Translations under genes and position numbers: made by a program
The notes under the pieces: model-generated
Databases searched by the model: none
What the model saw: the letters and a program-made list of their open reading frames with translations, nothing else
Told to the model about the DNA's origin: nothing
Part shown: positions 61,135 through 64,000 of the stretch, piece by piece
Layout: each line of letters starts with the position of its first letter
Position numbering within the stretch: position 1 is the first letter of the stretch
DNA from: Panax quinquefolius
Taxonomy: Eukaryota; Streptophyta; Magnoliopsida; Apiales; Araliaceae
Assembly (NCBI GenBank): GCA_020205615.1
Contig: CM035170.1
Location: 121,219,674 to 121,283,673 of the forward strand
Reading direction: 5' to 3'
DNA length: 64,000 nucleotides

Positions 61135-64000
61135 TAAGACCCCGAATTTTATGAAATAAAAGTATTCAATTTTTCTATTCAAGAATTGGTTAAATTGATA
61201 AAAGTTAAAGTTAAGGGTGATATATGAAATTTTTTTCAAAATAAGCGAGGGGTATAAAGTATTCATTATTGTCGGGGAATATTCGTTTGGTCGTGGAATA
61301 TTCTTTCTGTCGGGGAATATTCGTACGACGGCGCAGCCATGTGTGGGCCCCATAACGGAAAGCGATTGGATGAAGAAAACGACAAATATAAGTTGGTTAA
61401 AAATAACGGTAGTAGTTATTACCAATTAAGATCTGTTGGAATACGTTGGTTAAAATACTGATGTCTGGCGTGGTTAAAGAAATAAGCTGCAGTATTGCAC
61501 AATATTGTTGAATTATTGATCCTTACGTGAAGAAGGCACTACTCAATAATTTTCACGGTGATTCTTTATCGTTCAATATTTTATTTTATTGATTCAATAA
61601 TTGCTGCGTTGATATTTTATATTATTGTTGTTCAATAATTGTCACTGCACATTATCTCCATTATCAGATCAATAATTCATATTATTTGAATAATATTATT
61701 AGATAGCATTATTGGCAATGTCTAGAAAGTTCTGTCAAGGAGAGGTTTGGTCACCTAATTGTGCGCCAGTAAGGAGAAATCCTTATCGGAAAGCCCCCTC
61801 TTTCTTGGGAACGGCCTGGTTGTCATAAATGTGATTCTGTAATATTATTTGTGAATAATTAATTATTGATTCATATGATAAGAAAATATTTATTTGATGT
61901 GGATATAAATGATGGATTTATTTATGTGGTTATAAGTGAAGGAATTAATGATGAGGTGTTTTATCAGTATTTGTCGAAATGGAGAACAAAATATGGGATT
62001 TTCAGAAAAATTAGTTTATTACTTGATTTTGTAAAATCCATAACTCTTTGTGTATAATGAGTTAAGAGATGAGCCATATATCAAAAGAAAGCCCTAGAAG
62101 TAAGCTAACTGTAGAAATTTGAATCACCCAAAAATTCTTTGTAGATATTTCGTGGTGAAATTTTGAATGAAAGCTGGTCCAGAAGGACTAATAGTCCGAA
62201 AAATCGTTGTTCTTCACTATATTGCGTGAGTTATAAATTTTGATCCGACCGTTGGATCGTTGTAATTTTTGGATATGTTATACATACATAAGTTGAGTAT
62301 ATGTCCACAAATTTTGAACCGTTAAAAATGAATGAATGATTTGTTATGAATTTTAAGAGGTGACTGATTCGGAAATTAGGTTTATAATTGATTTTGGTGG
62401 AAAATTCTAGAATTGAGTGGGCCCCACTTGTGGTTGGTGAAGAAATGTGCTGAATTTTATTTCAAATGTGGTGGGTGGGAATATAGTAGGCAGTAAAGCC
62501 ATCGAGTTGCGAGTTAAGTCGCTTGACGTCTTAACATTTTCCTATAAATAGAGGGCTAAGTTAGAATTGAAAATCACACCCGAAACAAAGTTTTCTCTTT
62601 CTCTCTAGATTATTGAGTGTAATTTGTGAGTATTTAGATACTTGGTGAGTTGATATTCATCGGTGCAAGTTTCCTTGATTGTCATATCCGATATCCCGTC
62701 GGAAGTCTTTGCTCTTTTGAGGTAAGGGATAGTAAGGGATATTATTTTTTTGTAATGATATTATTTCTTCAATATCATTATCTTTGAAATGTTGATCTGA
62801 AGTTTTATCAAATTTGGAACTTTTTCATGTCGGGGTACTTATTCATGAGTTACTATTCACGAAGTTACTATTCATGAAGTTCTTATTCACGAGTTCTTAT
62901 TCACGAGTACTATTCACGTGAAGCGTGAAAATGTTTTTTGTGGAATTTCTATCTTTTGGTGTGAGATTACTATTCACGATATCTACTGACTATTCACGAT
63001 ACTGAAGACTATTCACGAATCATTTTAAGACTATTCAATTTAAAAATGAAAATTTTTCTTTCGCTCTAAAATATCTATTACGGATACTAGCTTTGATTGT
63101 ATCCATGTTTTGATCATTCTTGAATTTTACACCACTATGATTATTTTTGGAGGTATTTTTGGACGTGGATAAAACCAATGCAAAGATGAATGATTTCTGA
63201 AGAATATCTTTGGCCTGTAGTGCAAAGATGAACAGGTGTTTAAATGAACATGACCAACTGATGAATATCTTTAGCGAATGTGCAAAGATGAATTATTGAT
63301 GAATATCTTTTGCTCGTAGTGCAAAGATGACTTGTTGATGAATATCTTAGCCTGTAGTGCAAAGATGAATTATTGATGAATATCTTTTGCTCGTAATGCA
63401 AAGATGACCTGTTGTTGAATATCTTTAGCCTGTAGTGCAAAGATGAATTATTGATGAATATCTTTGGCTCAGAATGCAAAGATGACCCGTTGTTGAATAT
63501 CTTTGCTTTGTAGTGTAAAGATGAAGCTGTTGATGAATATCTTTGGCCCGTGGTGTAAAGATGAATTTATTAGTATGATTATGAACAAGAAGCGTGATTT
63601 GGTATAACCATGATCTTTGATGTTGAGGTAAAGACAAGTGATGAAAATTATCTTTGTCTTGGATGAGGAAAGGAATTTAGAACTACAATTACGATTATGA
63701 GTTATACACGTGATTGTGGGACGAGGAATTGTTGATTGATGTTACTGAGGATAAAACATTGTTGGTGGATTTTTAACATGGAGAAGACAATAGACTTTAT
63801 AGTCTATTTGACTCTTCTAATGGATTCGCTTCATTCATTTGCAACTATGGTTGAAAAGTTTTATCATCTACCATATGTTCTAAATCTCGATTTATTCTTG
63901 ATGAAGACTATTGATAATTTATTTATCTTTAGTCATAATATTCTTTCTTGAGCTAGTTGTGCTCACCCTTTTGTTTCACAATTCCTTTCAGGTAATAAAA
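61135..64000 (+). mobile_element. E-type LTR running off the window
   Basis: It starts at TAAGACCCCGAATTTTATG (the first TG of TGTAAG is lost) and has GTGGGCCCCAC (62417-62427), TATAAATA (62543-62550), GAG|GTAAGG (62722), TTACTATTCA repeats (62825-62930), a nine-unit hairpin array (63204-63565) and an acceptor-like AATTCCTTTCAG (ending 63991). The end is outside the window, so I cannot tell a solo LTR from a full element. Confidence 0.8.
63204..63565 (+). repeat. nine-unit hairpin array, period mostly about 39 bp
   Basis: Nine ATCTTTG-type / CAAAGAT-type inverted repeats are in tandem, the largest array in the window. Loops vary around GCC-GTAGTG. The 13-codon period creates a spurious repeated minus-strand frame. 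Confidence 0.85.

Noticed and set aside
59986..61135. Possible coding frames in the GC-richer block
   Set aside because: Frames are short and mutually overlapping on both strands, without recognised domains; the block is more likely a decayed repeat.
63240..63637. Repeated minus-strand frames with LHYRPKIF-type motifs (also at 22789-23043, 25883-26107, 31585-31848, 43135-43323)
   Set aside because: The 39-bp period of the hairpin arrays is 13 codons, so a repeated frame appears by chance. The frames lie inside LTR leaders, opposite to the element's transcription.

Overview
This is an AT-rich plant nuclear window, almost certainly from a eudicot and possibly an asterid. The support is plant-only transcription factor families (CBF/DREB1, ERF group III, type-B response regulator), spliced genes, Stowaway-like MITEs and large Ty3/gypsy LTR retrotransposons. 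I cannot name the species.

Layout. (1) 1-20.1 kb is gene-sparse. It holds two intronless AP2/ERF genes on the minus strand: a CBF/DREB1-type gene (4188-4865) and a DREB A-4, ERF025/026/027-like gene (15279-16040). Around them lie many MITE-like inverted repeats, a probable tRNA-derived SINE (11190-11322), an unclassified repeat present as two opposed copies (8.6-9.8 and 18.1-19.3 kb), and three foldback elements separated by (TA)n tracts that begin about 80 bp upstream of the second gene. (2) 20.2-46.9 kb is a nest of LTR retrotransposons of one related lineage. One element with both LTRs (23908-32324) sits inside an older E-type LTR. A composite element (35241-42627, target duplication GTAAG) sits inside another E-type LTR. 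A solo LTR (43931-46382) has a perfect TCTAA target duplication, and the paralogous copy supplies the empty site. PBS (initiator-Met type), polypurine tracts, and broken gag, protease, RNase H and integrase pieces are visible; nothing looks autonomous. (3) 46.9-48.5 kb is a partial LTR on the minus strand. (4) 49.6-59.1 kb holds two spliced plus-strand genes: a TraB-domain protein (7 exons, 366 aa, first intron GC-AG) and a type-B response regulator (receiver plus GARP/Myb-like domain) with two frame problems in this sequence. (5) 59.8-61.1 kb is unclassified repeat-like DNA. (6) 61135-64000 is another E-type LTR running off the window.

Working together. The host genes are stress and cytokinin regulators (CBF/DREB1, ERF, type-B RR) plus a putative organellar TraB protein; there is no operon-like linkage. 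The most unusual content is in the LTRs. Their long leaders carry a conserved 5' splice-site-like motif, a 3' splice-site-like motif, and between them arrays of small hairpins with a conserved loop (GCC-GTAGTG) and stems that differ yet mostly still pair. This may be a structured intronic RNA of the retrotransposon family. All alignments were made by eye.
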